A stretch of DNA of 64,000 nucleotides from Dietzia psychralcaliphila (lineage in GTDB: Bacteria; Actinomycetota; Actinomycetes; Mycobacteriales; Mycobacteriaceae): the NCBI RefSeq assembly GCF_003096095.1, contig NZ_CP015453.1, positions 2,108,001 to 2,172,000 of the forward strand, in the 5' to 3' direction. The notes below the pieces were generated by a model. That model had not been told where the DNA came from, did no database searches, and saw only the letters and a program-made list of their open reading frames with translations. This document shows, piece after piece, positions 52,500 through 64,000 of the stretch. A program made the translations under genes and the position numbers. Numbering within the stretch: position 1 is the first letter of the stretch; each line of letters opens with the position of its first letter.

Positions 52500-53486
52500 T
52501 TAGTCACTTCCTGCGCTAGCGGCGAGCGCACCAGCGCCACCGACAATCTCGCTGATTTCCTGGGTGATCTGTGCCTGGCGGGCCTGGTTGGCCTCGCGGC
52601 TCAGGCCTTCCACCAGTTCGGTCGCGTTGTCCGTCGCCGACTTCATTGCCGTGCGGCGTGCCGCAGACTCCGACGCCGCCGACTCGAGCAGCGACGCGAA
52701 CGCCCTCGTCGACATGTACCTCGGGAGGAGGTTGTCGAGCAGAGTGTCCGCATCGGGCTCGAAGGTGACCTCCGGCTTGAACTCCGTCTCCGGCGAATCC
52801 ATGTAATCCTCGCCCAGATCCAGCTCCTCGATCTCGACGCGGGTCTCGATCGGGGCCAGTCGCCGCGCACGCGGGGTCTGCGTGAGCATCGACTTGAACT
52901 GGGTGTAGACGATGTGGACCTCGTCGACGCCCTTGCGGGTGGTGTCCCCGGGGTAGTCGCTCCCGAGGAACTCCGTCGCGTCGAACGTCTCCTCGCCGCC
53001 GGCCGCGAAGGCGGCGGACAGCAGCTGGAAGGCCGGACGGGCCTCCTGGTAGTCGGGCTTCTGGGAGTGTCCCTGCCACGAACCGGCGAGTTCCACCTCG
53101 CGGAACGTGTAGTACACGATGCCCTTGTTGCCCAGCACGTAGATGTCGACCTCGCGGCCGGCGTCCTCGAGGAACGCGATGAGCTCGGCGGCCTCCTTGA
53201 GGACGTTGTGGTTGTAGCCACCACACATCCCGCGGTCCGAGGTCACCACGAGCACGGCGGAACGCCTGGCGTCCTCCGGCTCGTTGAGCATCCGGTGCTG
53301 AACCGACGACGCACTGGCGAGGTCGGTCAGGATGGCGGTGATCTGATCGGCGAACGGCTGGGCCGCCGCGACCCTCGCCTGGGCCTTGGAGATCTGCGAG
53401 GTGGCGATCAGCTCCTGGGCCTTGGTGATCTTCTTGGTCGAATTGACCGACTTGATCCGGTCGCGCAGTTCACGCATGTTCGCCAT
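52500..53486 (-). CDS. atpG: ATP synthase F1 gamma subunit
   Basis: 328 residues, the longer actinobacterial form. Central rotor shaft. Visible: MANMRELRDRIKSVNSTKKI at the N-terminus, VVTSDRGMCGGYNHNVLK in the middle and AMKSATDNATELVEGL near the C-terminus. An extra segment (about 195-240, acidic, EIEELDLGEDYMDSPETEF) corresponds to the insertion seen in mycobacterial gamma, which in mycobacteria hinders ATP hydrolysis. It is 54 bases after atpA. Confidence 0.97.
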   Translation of the reverse strand: MANMRELRDRIKSVNSTKKITKAQELIATSQISKAQARVAAAQPFADQITAILTDLASASSVQHRMLNEPEDARRSAVLVVTSDRGMCGGYNHNVLKEAAELIAFLEDAGREVDIYVLGNKGIVYYTFREVELAGSWQGHSQKPDYQEARPAFQLLSAAFAAGGEETFDATEFLGSDYPGDTTRKGVDEVHIVYTQFKSMLTQTPRARRLAPIETRVEIEELDLGEDYMDSPETEFKPEVTFEPDADTLLDNLLPRYMSTRAFASLLESAASESAARRTAMKSATDNATELVEGLSREANQARQAQITQEISEIVGGAGALAASAGSD

Positions 53487-53540
53487 TGCGTCAGATCACT
53501 CTCCTCTCGGCCTTGACTCGGATGGCTGTCATCGCAGGCC

Positions 53541-55181
<1,641 letters not shown>

Positions 55182-55285
55182 GTCATTCCTGCTCTCAAAG
55201 TCGGGATGTGCTTTATGGGTGTTTCCTGAGCCACTACCGCTGGAACACGGCCGAGTCGCAGCTCGTCTTGTGCCGGACCAGCCGG

Positions 55286-56113
55286 TCAGCGGAGGGAACG
55301 ACGCATCGCGTCGAGCCGCCCTGCCACGCTACCGTCGATGATCTCGTCACCGACCCGGACGACCACGCCGCCCAACAGTGCCTGATCGACGTCGTTGTGG
55401 ATGGCGATCTCCCGCCCGTACAGCGACGTCAGACGGCCCCTGAGGTCATCCGACTGCTGCTCGGTCAACGGCTCCGCGCTGGTCACGACAGCCACGGAAC
55501 GGCCGCGCAACTCCGCGGCCTGGATGGAGATCTCCATGAAGTCGTCCGCGGGCATACCGGACGGGCGGTCCACGGCCTGGGAGGCGAGTGCCTCGGTCAC
55601 CGCGGTGACCTTGCCGTACAGGACCTCGGCGAGCAGACCCCGCTTGGCGCCCGCATCCGCGGTCCGGTCCGCCAGGAGCTGCTCGAACTGGGGATCGCCG
55701 GCGACGATGCGGCCGAGCCTGAACAACTCGTCCTCGACCGCCTGCAGCTGACCCTGCTGGTCCGCCGACCGGAGGAGCGCCTCGCGGCCGAGCAGGATGA
55801 GTCCCTCCCGCAACTCACGCGGGGTGGACCAGTCCCGGGACACCGCAGCGAGGAGCAGATCGAGGGTGGTCTGGTCGACCTTCCACCCGAACACCCCACG
55901 GACCAGGTCCTGTCGGGCCTCCACCGGGGCCGCGGTGTCGGCCACGGACACCCGGAGGGCGCGGTTGTCCTCGAGGACGCCCACGACCTGGAAGAGTTCC
56001 TGGCCCACCTTCGCGCCGGTGGCTCCCCCGGACGGGTTCGCCGCCAGGGTCTGCTCCAGTGCGCTCCGGGTCTGGTCGAGCGCTTCGCGACTCGCTGCGT
56101 GCATCGGCTCCAC
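55286..56113 (-). CDS. atpH: ATP synthase F1 delta subunit, unfused long form
   Basis: About 275 residues, longer than the roughly 180 of E. coli delta but not fused to a second b subunit as in M. tuberculosis; Corynebacterium has a similar stand-alone form. The N-terminal part ([19 protein letters not shown]) and C-terminal domain ([38 protein letters not shown]) are clear. It connects F1 to the b stalk. GTG 56113 lies 5 bases after atpF; ATG 56104 (MHAASREAL) is an alternative that better fits related proteins. Confidence 0.95.
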   Translation of the reverse strand: MEPMHAASREALDQTRSALEQTLAANPSGGATGAKVGQELFQVVGVLEDNRALRVSVADTAAPVEARQDLVRGVFGWKVDQTTLDLLLAAVSRDWSTPRELREGLILLGREALLRSADQQGQLQAVEDELFRLGRIVAGDPQFEQLLADRTADAGAKRGLLAEVLYGKVTAVTEALASQAVDRPSGMPADDFMEISIQAAELRGRSVAVVTSAEPLTEQQSDDLRGRLTSLYGREIAIHNDVDQALLGGVVVRVGDEIIDGSVAGRLDAMRRSLR

Positions 56114-56118
56114 TTCCC

Positions 56119-56694
56119 TTAGTTCTTGCCCGCGCCGGGGACCCGGTCGAGGTCTGCCAGAAAGCGATCGATGGTGCCCGAACGCCGGACCGGATCCGAC
56201 AGCTGCTCACCCATGAGCCGCTCGGCGAGATCCACCGACTGACGACCGAGGTCACTGCGGAGCTCCGCGATGATCTGCTGGCGCTGCGCCGCGAGTTGCT
56301 GGTTGCCGGCGGTGACGATGCGTTCGCTCTCCGCCTGCGCCTCGGTCTTCATGTCCGCCAGGATCTGCTGACCCTGGGCTCGCGCGTCGTCGCGGATCTT
56401 GGCCGCTTCGCTGCGCGCCTCGGCGAGCTGGGCCTTGTACTTGGCCAGCTCCTCCTTCGCCTCGGCCTGGGTCTGCTCGGCTCGACGCAGACCGCCTTCG
56501 ATGCGCTCCGAACGCTCGTCGAGCACCTGCTGGAACTTCGGAAGGATGAACTTCCAGAAGAGCCACAGGATGACGGCGAGCGGGATGAGCGACCAGACGA
56601 TGTCATACAGCGGAGGAATCAGCGGGTTGGGGCTGTCCTCCAGGGGGAGTGATTCTCCACCCTCGGCCGCCAAGATGGCGATGACGTTGTTCAT
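56119..56694 (-). CDS. atpF: ATP synthase F0 b subunit
   Basis: 191 residues. A membrane helix (about 32-54, [20 protein letters not shown]) is followed by a long charged coiled coil (60-170) that forms the peripheral stalk. A 25-residue N-terminal extension precedes the helix. Only one b gene is present, so the stalk is probably a b homodimer, consistent with the unfused delta. It lies between atpE (31 bases) and atpH (5 bases). Confidence 0.96.
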   Translation of the reverse strand: MNNVIAILAAEGGESLPLEDSPNPLIPPLYDIVWSLIPLAVILWLFWKFILPKFQQVLDERSERIEGGLRRAEQTQAEAKEELAKYKAQLAEARSEAAKIRDDARAQGQQILADMKTEAQAESERIVTAGNQQLAAQRQQIIAELRSDLGRQSVDLAERLMGEQLSDPVRRSGTIDRFLADLDRVPGAGKN

Positions 56695-56725
56695 GGTGCG
56701 TCCCTACGAGGTCGGTGGTCGTCGA

Positions 56726-56977
<252 letters not shown>

Positions 56978-57065
56978 TCAGATGGCCGGTGCGGGCTCTC
57001 CCGCACCGGTCGGACGTGATTTGTCGGGTTGACAGGTGGTCGTGTCAGGCCTGACGGCCCGGGTT

Positions 57066-57872
57066 CTAGTGGCTCTCCGCGTGGAGCGCGAGGTCGATGT
57101 AGACCGCGACGAGCAGCGCGAAGATGTACGCCTGGAGGAAGATCACCAGAAGCTCGAACAGCGTGAAGGCGACCGACAGCAGCGAGGTGCCCACCGCGAT
57201 CAGCGACCACCCGTTGAACTGCCAGAAGAAGAAGTTCGTGGCGCTGAAGAGCAGGACGAGGATGAGGTGCCCGGCCAGCATGTTGGCCATGAGTCGGATG
57301 GTCAGCGTGGCCGGACGGAGGATGAACGTCGACACCAACTCGATCGGGACGACCAGCAGGTGCAGCGCGGGGGGCAGGTTGGGGATGACCACGCTCGCCT
57401 TGACGAACTTGGCGAATCCGTACCGCTTGGACCCGGCGTAGATGAAGGTCACGTATCCCAGGAGCGCCAGCACCAGCGGGAAGCCGATCCTGGCGTTCGG
57501 TGAGATGTTGAGCCCCGGGATGATCGCTGGCAGGTTCATCGCGACCACCGAGAAGAAGATCGTGGCGATGATCGGCAGGAAACGACGTCCCTGCTCCTTG
57601 CCGAGGATCTCCTCCGAGATGTGGACCCGGACGAAGTCCAGGAACACTTCCGCCACATTCTGCATACCCCGGGGCACGAGCCTGGGGTTCCGCATGGCGA
57701 ACATGAACAAACCGAGCAGGACGACCGTCATGAGCAACCGGACGATCATGAGCCGGTCCAGGACGAAGGCGTCGCCGGCGAATCCGGTCAACCACTGATC
57801 GGCCGGGAAGAACTCGTAGTCAATGCTCGGGGGATGAAACTCGCCCTTGAAGGCCAGAAGCGTGGTACTCAG
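57066..57872 (-). CDS. atpB: ATP synthase F0 a subunit, apparent CTG start
   Basis: 268 residues if translation starts at CTG 57872. The frame has no ATG, GTG or TTG before TTG 57791, but the missing 27 codons encode FKGEFHPPSIDYEFFP, which matches the N-terminus of related Corynebacterium a subunits. CTG 57872 has AGGGGAG exactly six bases upstream. The body has the expected helices, the essential arginine in PATLTIRLMANMLAGH and a C-terminal segment ending DLALHAESH. It forms the proton channel with the c-ring. A sequencing error or an annotated TTG start are the alternatives. Confidence 0.9.
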   Translation of the reverse strand: MSTTLLAFKGEFHPPSIDYEFFPADQWLTGFAGDAFVLDRLMIVRLLMTVVLLGLFMFAMRNPRLVPRGMQNVAEVFLDFVRVHISEEILGKEQGRRFLPIIATIFFSVVAMNLPAIIPGLNISPNARIGFPLVLALLGYVTFIYAGSKRYGFAKFVKASVVIPNLPPALHLLVVPIELVSTFILRPATLTIRLMANMLAGHLILVLLFSATNFFFWQFNGWSLIAVGTSLLSVAFTLFELLVIFLQAYIFALLVAVYIDLALHAESH

Positions 57873-58016
57873 TGTGTTCTCCCCTGGTCGTGTTGGGCGA
57901 CATGCGCCCGAGCGCGTTCGGTACGAGTGGCCCGGTCTTCGCGGCCGTGTCGGGATTCCGCGCGAATGCCTCGGGCCGTGTCGCGGCCCGATGACGTGCT
58001 GGTCTCACCGCGGTTG

Positions 58017-58022
58017 AGAATA
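58017..58022 (-). promoter_or_regulatory. Possible -10 of an internal atpB promoter
   Basis: TATTCT lies on the minus strand (58022-58017) in the 187-base gap between the atpI-like gene and atpB, the largest gap in this gene cluster. No good -35 is seen at 16-18 bases. The gap may carry the main atp operon promoter. Confidence 0.25.
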
Positions 58023-58059
58023 ACACCCTGGTCTCGGTGCGGGGTCACAGGGGGACCTG

Positions 58060-58506
58060 TCAGGGGCCGGTGGGCTCCACGTACGGAGCCCGGGTCTTGA
58101 GAACGGCCCACGTCTCCCCCGCCAGCACCACGATCAGCGCGGCGATGACCGTGACGGCGAAGGCGGGCCGCGAGTAGAAGTCGAATTCGGAGAGCACTGC
58201 CACGATGCCCATGGCGGCGAGGAGTTTGACGAGCCAGGTCCCCAGCACGACGGCCGCGGTCGTCTGCGGCGCCGAGTGGGCCGTGGCGATGACCACGATC
58301 GCCGTGGTGAGCACGAACGCCCCGCCCACCGCGGCGCCCATCAGAGCGCCCCACAACCCGGGCGTACCGTCGATCGCGGTCCATGCCGCCGCACTGATCA
58401 CGGCGAGTACGGCGAGTGCGAGAGCGCCGAGCCGCACCGCCTTACGGAGTCCTGCCGTATGTGGGCTCTCGGCGGGCTGCGCGGGTGTCGCGGGGATGTC
58501 CGTCAT
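58060..58506 (-). CDS. AtpI-like membrane protein
   Basis: 148 residues with four hydrophobic segments (about 25-140): ALALAVLAVISAAAWTAI, GALMGAAVGGAFVLTTAIVV, AAVVLGTWLVKLLAAMGIVA and VTVIAALIVVLAGE. Position directly upstream of atpB identifies it as the AtpI-like gene of Mycobacteriales (Rv1303-like). AtpI proteins help c-ring assembly in other bacteria; sequence similarity is weak. I chose ATG 58506, ten bases after the wecA stop. Confidence 0.8.
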   Translation of the reverse strand: MTDIPATPAQPAESPHTAGLRKAVRLGALALAVLAVISAAAWTAIDGTPGLWGALMGAAVGGAFVLTTAIVVIATAHSAPQTTAAVVLGTWLVKLLAAMGIVAVLSEFDFYSRPAFAVTVIAALIVVLAGETWAVLKTRAPYVEPTGP

Positions 58507-58516
58507 GGCGAGCAGC

Positions 58517-59677
58517 CTAGCGGGAGCCCCTCGGACCACTCGTGTCGCGCTGGCCGCGGGAACTCCTCAGACGCGGGACCAGGGTGGCGGCGAGGACCGA
58601 GATGAGTCCGGCGGCGGCGAGCGGCACGATCACCTCCGTCGGGAGCATGGTGGCCCCGACGGCCCCGAAGGCGATGAGCGACACCCATGCGTAGATGACC
58701 AGGGCGACCCGGCGGTGGGAATGCCCGAGGTCGAGCAGGCGGTGGTGGAGGTGCATCTTGTCGGGGGCGAACGGGCTCCGGCCGGCACCGACCCGACGGA
58801 TCACCGCCATCACCAGGTCCAGCATCGGGACGAACATCGCGGCCGCCACCACGATCATGGGCGAGAGCAGGACGATCATCTCCTGCGGCCCGTACAGGCT
58901 CTGCGAGATCTTCCCGGAGGCGCTGGTGGAGGCCGCGGCGAGGACCAGACCGATCAGCATCGAGCCCGAATCCCCCATGAAGATGCGGGCCGGTTGGAAG
59001 TTGTGCGGCAGGAAACCCAGTAGCGCCCCGGCGAGGACCGCGGTGACGAGTGCCGGGGGGTACGCGCCGACCGTGCCGCCCTGGTCGAGCATTATCCCGA
59101 CGGAGAACACGCAGATCGCGATGGCCGCGATGGCACCGAGCCCGGCGGCGAGACCGTCGAGGCCGTCGACGAAGTTCATCGCGTTGACGATGGTCAGGGT
59201 GAAGACCACCGTGAGCAGTCCCGCCTGGAGCTGGTCCAGGACGAGGATGTTGCCGTCCCCGAAGGGGATGTACACCAGGGTCCATGACACGCCCATCGCC
59301 ACCAGTACGCCGGCTGCTGCAGCCTGACCGGCGAGTTTGGTGACCGCACCGAGGCCGAGGATGTCGTCGACGATCCCGACCAGCACGATCACCCCGCCGG
59401 CGATGATCGTCGCCTCCACGTCCGGGGCGAAGGGCGGGAACGCCCGGTTGAGTGCCGGTAGTTGTGCGGACAGGTAGACCGCGACCAGCATGCCGGTGAA
59501 GATGCCGACCCCGCCGAGGCGGGGCGTCGGCACCACGTGCACGTCCCGGTCGCGGGGATAGGCGAGGCCACCGATGGCCGGCGCCACTCCCCTGACCAGG
59601 CCCGTGACGACAAACGTGACCAGGCCGGCCGTGACCGCGATGAGCAGGAGCTCGCGGAACGGCACCCCTATTCCCAC
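58517..59677 (-). CDS. wecA: UDP-GlcNAc:decaprenyl-phosphate GlcNAc-1-phosphate transferase
   Basis: 386 residues, polytopic (about 11 helices). It starts the linker unit of mycolyl-arabinogalactan by moving GlcNAc-1-P to decaprenyl phosphate. Visible: TPRLGG, VGIVDDILGLG (metal aspartates), NFVDGLDGLAAG, FMGDSGSMLIG and the histidine motif DKMHLHHRLLDLGHS. The C-terminus is basic and disordered. GTG 59677 lies 15 bases after the tsaC stop. The same gene lies between sua5 and atpI in M. tuberculosis (rfe). Confidence 0.94.
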   Translation of the reverse strand: MGIGVPFRELLLIAVTAGLVTFVVTGLVRGVAPAIGGLAYPRDRDVHVVPTPRLGGVGIFTGMLVAVYLSAQLPALNRAFPPFAPDVEATIIAGGVIVLVGIVDDILGLGAVTKLAGQAAAAGVLVAMGVSWTLVYIPFGDGNILVLDQLQAGLLTVVFTLTIVNAMNFVDGLDGLAAGLGAIAAIAICVFSVGIMLDQGGTVGAYPPALVTAVLAGALLGFLPHNFQPARIFMGDSGSMLIGLVLAAASTSASGKISQSLYGPQEMIVLLSPMIVVAAAMFVPMLDLVMAVIRRVGAGRSPFAPDKMHLHHRLLDLGHSHRRVALVIYAWVSLIAFGAVGATMLPTEVIVPLAAAGLISVLAATLVPRLRSSRGQRDTSGPRGSR

Positions 59678-59692
59678 TATCAGACCACCCGG

Positions 59693-60346
59693 TCAGCCGC
59701 GCAGGGTCGCGGGGTCCGTCCCCAGGACCTCCCCGACACGCTCCGCGCTCACGGCCCCCTCCCGGACGATGCGGGGCGCCGGTCCGGTGAGGTCGACGAT
59801 CGTCGACGGCTCACCGACCGCGCAGGGGCCTCCGTCGAGGTACACCGCCACGGAGTCGCCCAGCTGCTCACGCGCCTGCGCGACAGTCGTGGCCGGAGGC
59901 TGACCGGAGACGTTGGCACTGGAGACTGCGAGGGGCCCGACCTCGCGAAGCAGCTCTATCGCGACGGGGTGCAGCGGCATCCGGAGCATCACGGTGCCCC
60001 TGGTCTGTCCCAGGTTCCAGTTGAGGGACGGCGCCTGGTGCACGATGAGGCTCAGACCCCCGGGCCAGAAGGCACGAATGAGGTCTCGCGCGATCGCCGG
60101 TGTGCTCACGACCAACCCGTCGATGGTCTCCCATGAGCCCACCAGGACGGGCACGGGCATGTCCGGTCCGCGACGCTTGGCCGAGAGGAGGAGGGTGACC
60201 GCGTCCGGGTCGAAGGCGTCGGCGGCGATGCCGTAGAGCGTGTCCGTGGGGGTCACGACGAGCCGACCCGCACGCAGTGCGCCCGCCGCGGAACTGAGGC
60301 CGACCTCCCGGCCGGTGTCCTCGGTGCAGTCGTAGGTGATGGTCAC
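59693..60346 (-). CDS. tsaC: Threonylcarbamoyl-AMP synthase (TsaC/Sua5/YrdC family)
   Basis: 217 residues. It makes threonylcarbamoyl-AMP for the t6A37 modification of ANN-decoding tRNAs. Visible: AAGALRAGRLVVTPTDTLYGIAADA (given here from LVVTPTDTLYGIAADA), SAKRRGPDMPVPVLVGSW, FWPGGLSLIV, and SSANVSGQPPATT. It is a single YrdC domain with only a short C-terminal extension. GTG 60346 overlaps the prmC stop (GTGA). Confidence 0.95.
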   Translation of the reverse strand: MTITYDCTEDTGREVGLSSAAGALRAGRLVVTPTDTLYGIAADAFDPDAVTLLLSAKRRGPDMPVPVLVGSWETIDGLVVSTPAIARDLIRAFWPGGLSLIVHQAPSLNWNLGQTRGTVMLRMPLHPVAIELLREVGPLAVSSANVSGQPPATTVAQAREQLGDSVAVYLDGGPCAVGEPSTIVDLTGPAPRIVREGAVSAERVGEVLGTDPATLRG

Positions 60347-61281
60347 CGGCTGATCCCCTTCCGGGCTGTCGAGTCGACCTCGTCGTCGTCGGGATGATCG
60401 TCGAGTCTCGTCGCGGTGACGAACCGCGGACGTCCGGCGAGGTCGGTGTGCTGTTCCACGTTACCGAAGCATCCCTGGGCCGAGACCACCGCCGCGACGG
60501 CGGCGCCTGTCGTGTCGTCGTGCTCCACCGCCAGGTGCCCTCCCGGGGCCAGGAGTCCGGCCGCGACATCCACGAGCGGCCTGATGACGGCGAGGCCGTC
60601 GTCTCCCCCGAACAGCGCGGTCGGCGGCTCGTGCCCGAGTACGTCCTCGGGGAGCTCGTGGGACTGCGGGATGTACGGCGGGTTGGACACGACCGCGTCG
60701 ACCCCGCCCCGCATGTCCACCAGGAGGTCGGGGGCCGTGGCGTCCCCCTCGTGGACCTCGACAGGCGTGTCCCCCGCAGCGGCCCGCTCGGTGGCGTTCC
60801 GCCGGAGCCACCCGAGAGCCTGTTCGTGGAGTTCCACCGCGTGGACCCGTGCATCGGGCCTGGCGTGGGCGATCTCGAGCGCGAGGGTCCCACTCCCCGC
60901 GCAGAGATCCACCACGACCGGCCCCGGGGCCCCACCGGGTGCGGGCAGAGCGCCGAGTGTGTTCTCCACGAGGAGCTCGGTCTCCGGCCTGGGGATGAAG
61001 ACTCCCGGGCCCACGGCGAGATCGAGACGGCCCGACACCGCCCGGCCCAGCAGGTACTGGAGGGGGGTGCGGTCACGGCCGCGGGCGGAGACGATCCGCT
61101 CGACCTCGGCGACCCCGGTCGGGTCCAGCCCCTCGGACAGCGGGAGCGCCGAGCGGTCGACACCCAGGACGTGCGCGCAGATCAACTGCGCCTCTACTAA
61201 TGCCGAGTCGATTCCGGCGGCCTGCAGCTCGCGCGCGGCCGACCTCACGACCCCGGACGCCGGGACGGGGCGGGAGTCCAC
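60343..61281 (-). CDS. prmC: Peptide chain release factor N5-glutamine methyltransferase
   Basis: 312 residues. It methylates the glutamine of the GGQ motif in release factors. Visible: an N-terminal helical domain, QYLLGRAVSGRLDLAVGPGVF, IPRPETELLVE, VVDLCAGSGTLALEIA (SAM motif I) and the catalytic AVVSNPPYIP (about 187). GTG 61281 starts 3 bases after the stop of its substrate gene prfA. The last 20 residues are variable. Confidence 0.96.
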   Translation of the reverse strand: MDSRPVPASGVVRSAARELQAAGIDSALVEAQLICAHVLGVDRSALPLSEGLDPTGVAEVERIVSARGRDRTPLQYLLGRAVSGRLDLAVGPGVFIPRPETELLVENTLGALPAPGGAPGPVVVDLCAGSGTLALEIAHARPDARVHAVELHEQALGWLRRNATERAAAGDTPVEVHEGDATAPDLLVDMRGGVDAVVSNPPYIPQSHELPEDVLGHEPPTALFGGDDGLAVIRPLVDVAAGLLAPGGHLAVEHDDTTGAAVAAVVSAQGCFGNVEQHTDLAGRPRFVTATRLDDHPDDDEVDSTARKGISR

Positions 61282-61284
61282 GGC

Positions 61285-62366
<1,082 letters not shown>

Positions 62367-62370
<4 letters not shown>

Positions 62371-64000
62371 TCCTCGTCCTGCGGCAGGGTCGGAGTCGTC
62401 TTTGCCACCTGCAACAGGAACTCGTAGTTGGTGTTGGTCTTGCGCAGCTGCGACATGAGGAGGTCGATGGCCTGGTGCGAGTCGAGGCCCGACAACACCC
62501 GGCGCAACTTGTGCATGACGCTGGCCTCCTCGGGCGTCATCAGCAGCTCTTCCTTGCGCGTACCCGAGGGGCCCACGTCGACCGCGGGGAACACACGCCG
62601 CTCGGCGATGCGCCGGTCCAACTTGAGTTCCGCGTTGCCGGTGCCCTTGAACTCCTCGAAGATCACGGTGTCGCCGGCGGACCCGGTCTCGACCATCGCG
62701 GTGGAGATGATCGTCAGGGACCCACCGTTCTCGATATTGCGCGCCGCGCCCAGGAACCGCTTGGGCGGGTACAGCGCCGTGGAGTCGACGCCACCGGACA
62801 GGATGCGCCCCGAGGCGGGCGAGGAGTTGTTGTAGGCGCGACCGAGGCGGGTGATGGAGTCCAGGAGGACCACGACGTCCTGCCCCATCTCCACCAGACG
62901 CTTCGCCCGCTCGATCGCGAGCTCCGCGACCTGGGTGTGGTCCGACGGCGGACGGTCGAAGGTCGAGGCGATGACCTCACCCTTGACCGATCGCTGCATG
63001 TCGGTGACCTCCTCCGGCCGCTCGTCGACGAGCACGACCATGAGGTGGCATTCCGGGTTGTTGATCGCGATCGAGTTGGCGATGTTCTGCAGGATCGTGG
63101 TCTTGCCCGCCTTGGGCGGGGAGACGATCAGCGCACGCTGGCCCTTGCCGATCGGCATGATCAGGTCGATCACGCGGGTCGAGATGATGTTCTTCTCGGT
63201 CTCCAGGCGCAACCGTTGGTTGGGGTAGAGCGGCGTGAGCTTGCCGAACTCCGGACGGTTCCGGACATCCTCGAGGGGACCACCGTTGACCGAGTCGATC
63301 CGGACCAGCGGGTTGAACTTCGCGCGGTTCTTGCCACCCTGGCCGCCCTGCCCGCCGCCTCGGCCGCCACCCTGCCCGCCGCCCGGCCCGTCCATCTGGC
63401 CGTCGGTCTGACCGTCTCGCGGCATCTTGACCGCGCCGACGATCGCGTCGCCACGACGGAGGCCGTACTTGCGGATCATGTTCATCGAGACGTAGACGTC
63501 GTTCGAACCCGCGAGGTAGCCGGAAGTGCGCACGAACGCGTAGTTGTCCAGCACGTCGAGGATTCCGGCGACCGGCTGGAGGACGTCGTCGTCCCGCACC
63601 TCGGTCTCGCCCTCCTGCGGACGGCCACCGCCACCACCACGGTTGCGCTCGCGCCGGCGACGGCTCCGACGACCACGGCCGCTCCCGTCGTCGTCGTCAC
63701 GGTTCTGGCCGTCGCCCCGCGGGCCGTTGTCTCCGCCCTGGTTGCCCTGGTTCCCCTGGTTGCCCTGGTTGCGCGGATTGCCCGAGTCACCGGACTGCTG
63801 ATCGCGGTTGCGGCTGCGCCCGCCCTGCTGGTCGCGGTTCTGCTGGTCACCGGACTGCTGGTCGCGCGTGCGCCCGCCCTGCTGGTCGCGGTTCTGCTGG
63901 TCACCGGACTGCTGGTCGCGCGTGCGCCCGCCCTGCTGGTCGCGGTTCTGCTGGTCACCGGACTGCTGGTCGCGCGTGCGCCCGCCCTGCTGAGCCTGTT
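62367..64000 (-). CDS. rho: Transcription termination factor Rho, N-terminus beyond window
   Basis: The frame is open from its stop at 62367 to the right edge, giving 544 codons; the start is outside. The C-terminal ATPase is complete: [13 protein letters not shown] (Walker A), [16 protein letters not shown] (Walker B and R/Q-loop region) and [21 protein letters not shown]. The primary RNA-binding domain ([21 protein letters not shown] onwards; shown here from [16 protein letters not shown]) holds a Gly/Gln-rich insertion. Before it is a long disordered region: an Arg-rich patch, (NQG)4, then 18-residue repeats [18 protein letters not shown]. Actinobacterial Rho proteins have such insertions, which bind RNA. 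prfA follows with a 4-base overlap. Confidence 0.97.
63739..63776 (-). repeat. Nine-base coding repeat (NQG) in rho
   Basis: GGTTGCCCT-like units of nine bases recur four times, encoding [12 protein letters not shown] in the Rho disordered region. It lies between the Arg-rich patch and the 54-base repeat. Confidence 0.8.
63814..63992 (-). repeat. 54-base tandem repeat coding 18 residues in rho
   Basis: GTGCGCCCGCCCTGCTGG begins copies at 63868, 63922 and 63976, and an imperfect copy at 63814, a strict 54-base period. There are three full copies and a partial one within the window, nearly identical, with part of a further copy at 63785-63813. They encode the Gln/Asp/Arg-rich unit [18 protein letters not shown]. 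All six frames are open over the array, which explains several spurious ORFs. The near-identity points to recent expansion. Confidence 0.95.

Noticed and set aside
63739-63993. CRISPR-like regular repeats at the right edge
   Set aside because: The units are contiguous 54-base repeats without unique spacers and lie in frame inside rho.

Overview
The window comes from a very GC-rich actinobacterium of the Mycobacteriales (Corynebacteriales). The pointers are the Cfp6, LppZ and DUF2550 families, NucS in place of MutS/MutL, the GlgE-GlgB pair, an extended Rho with a long disordered N-terminal region, and gene order that, as I recall it, follows Mycobacterium tuberculosis. My best genus guess is Dietzia or a close relative. 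That guess rests on overall impression plus an ATP synthase delta subunit that is not fused to b, so it is moderate confidence only. Almost everything is core metabolism or information processing. I see no tRNA, rRNA, insertion sequence, prophage, CRISPR array or biosynthetic cluster, and no gene-free stretch longer than 300 bases.

Layout. Positions 1-6.1 kb (minus) hold an FAH-family hydrolase running off the left edge, a DnaQ-type exonuclease coupled to a cyclic-nucleotide/CBS/DUF294 protein, leuB and serA. Then come a small unknown gene coupled to an FAD oxidoreductase (plus) and a large lipoprotein. Positions 10-13.7 kb hold ilvB-ilvN-ilvC behind a leader peptide and attenuator. Next are a Cfp6-like PH-domain protein, a YhgE/Pip-type membrane protein, ilvD, a DoxX protein and an LppZ-like lipoprotein. 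Positions 19.6-25.4 kb form the operon gatC-gatA-(MFS exporter)-pfkA-gatB, followed by an ACT-domain protein, ligA and a second DnaQ-type exonuclease. Positions 29.2-34.5 kb hold a MetE-like protein, mnmA, a cysteine desulfurase, etfA and etfB. Positions 34.6-40.7 kb hold an acyl-CoA synthetase, a beta-propeller lipoprotein, a methyltransferase, a NUDIX hydrolase and an ABC ATPase.

At about 40.8 kb the gene order jumps to what is, in M. tuberculosis, a distant region: glgE-glgB, a CnoX/YbbN-like protein, thiolase, methylmalonyl-CoA epimerase, a coiled-coil protein, a small zinc-ribbon protein, nucS and DUF2550. After these come the full ATP synthase cluster read leftwards (atpI-like, atpB, E, F, H, A, G, D, C) and, upstream of it, rho-prfA-prmC-tsaC-wecA. 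Rho runs off the right edge inside its repeat-rich N-terminal region.

How the genes work together. leuB, serA, ilvBNC and ilvD supply branched-chain amino acids and serine. GatCAB corrects Asx/Glx-tRNA, and MnmA with the cysteine desulfurase makes 2-thiouridine. EtfAB links acyl-CoA oxidation to the respiratory chain, and the thiolase, epimerase and acyl-CoA synthetase fit acyl-CoA and propionate metabolism. GlgE-GlgB makes branched alpha-glucan from maltose-1-phosphate. The rho-to-atpC block combines termination, release, t6A, cell-wall initiation and ATP synthesis.

No new multi-gene system is evident. The most interesting signals are small: an ilvB attenuator whose leader peptide appears leaderless, atpB apparently starting at CTG behind a strong Shine-Dalgarno, short tandem repeats next to stop codons at convergent gene ends, a 54-bp coding repeat in rho, a recurring TANNNT-N6/7-start pattern that predicts leaderless mRNAs, and a drug-exporter-type MFS gene embedded in the gat operon.
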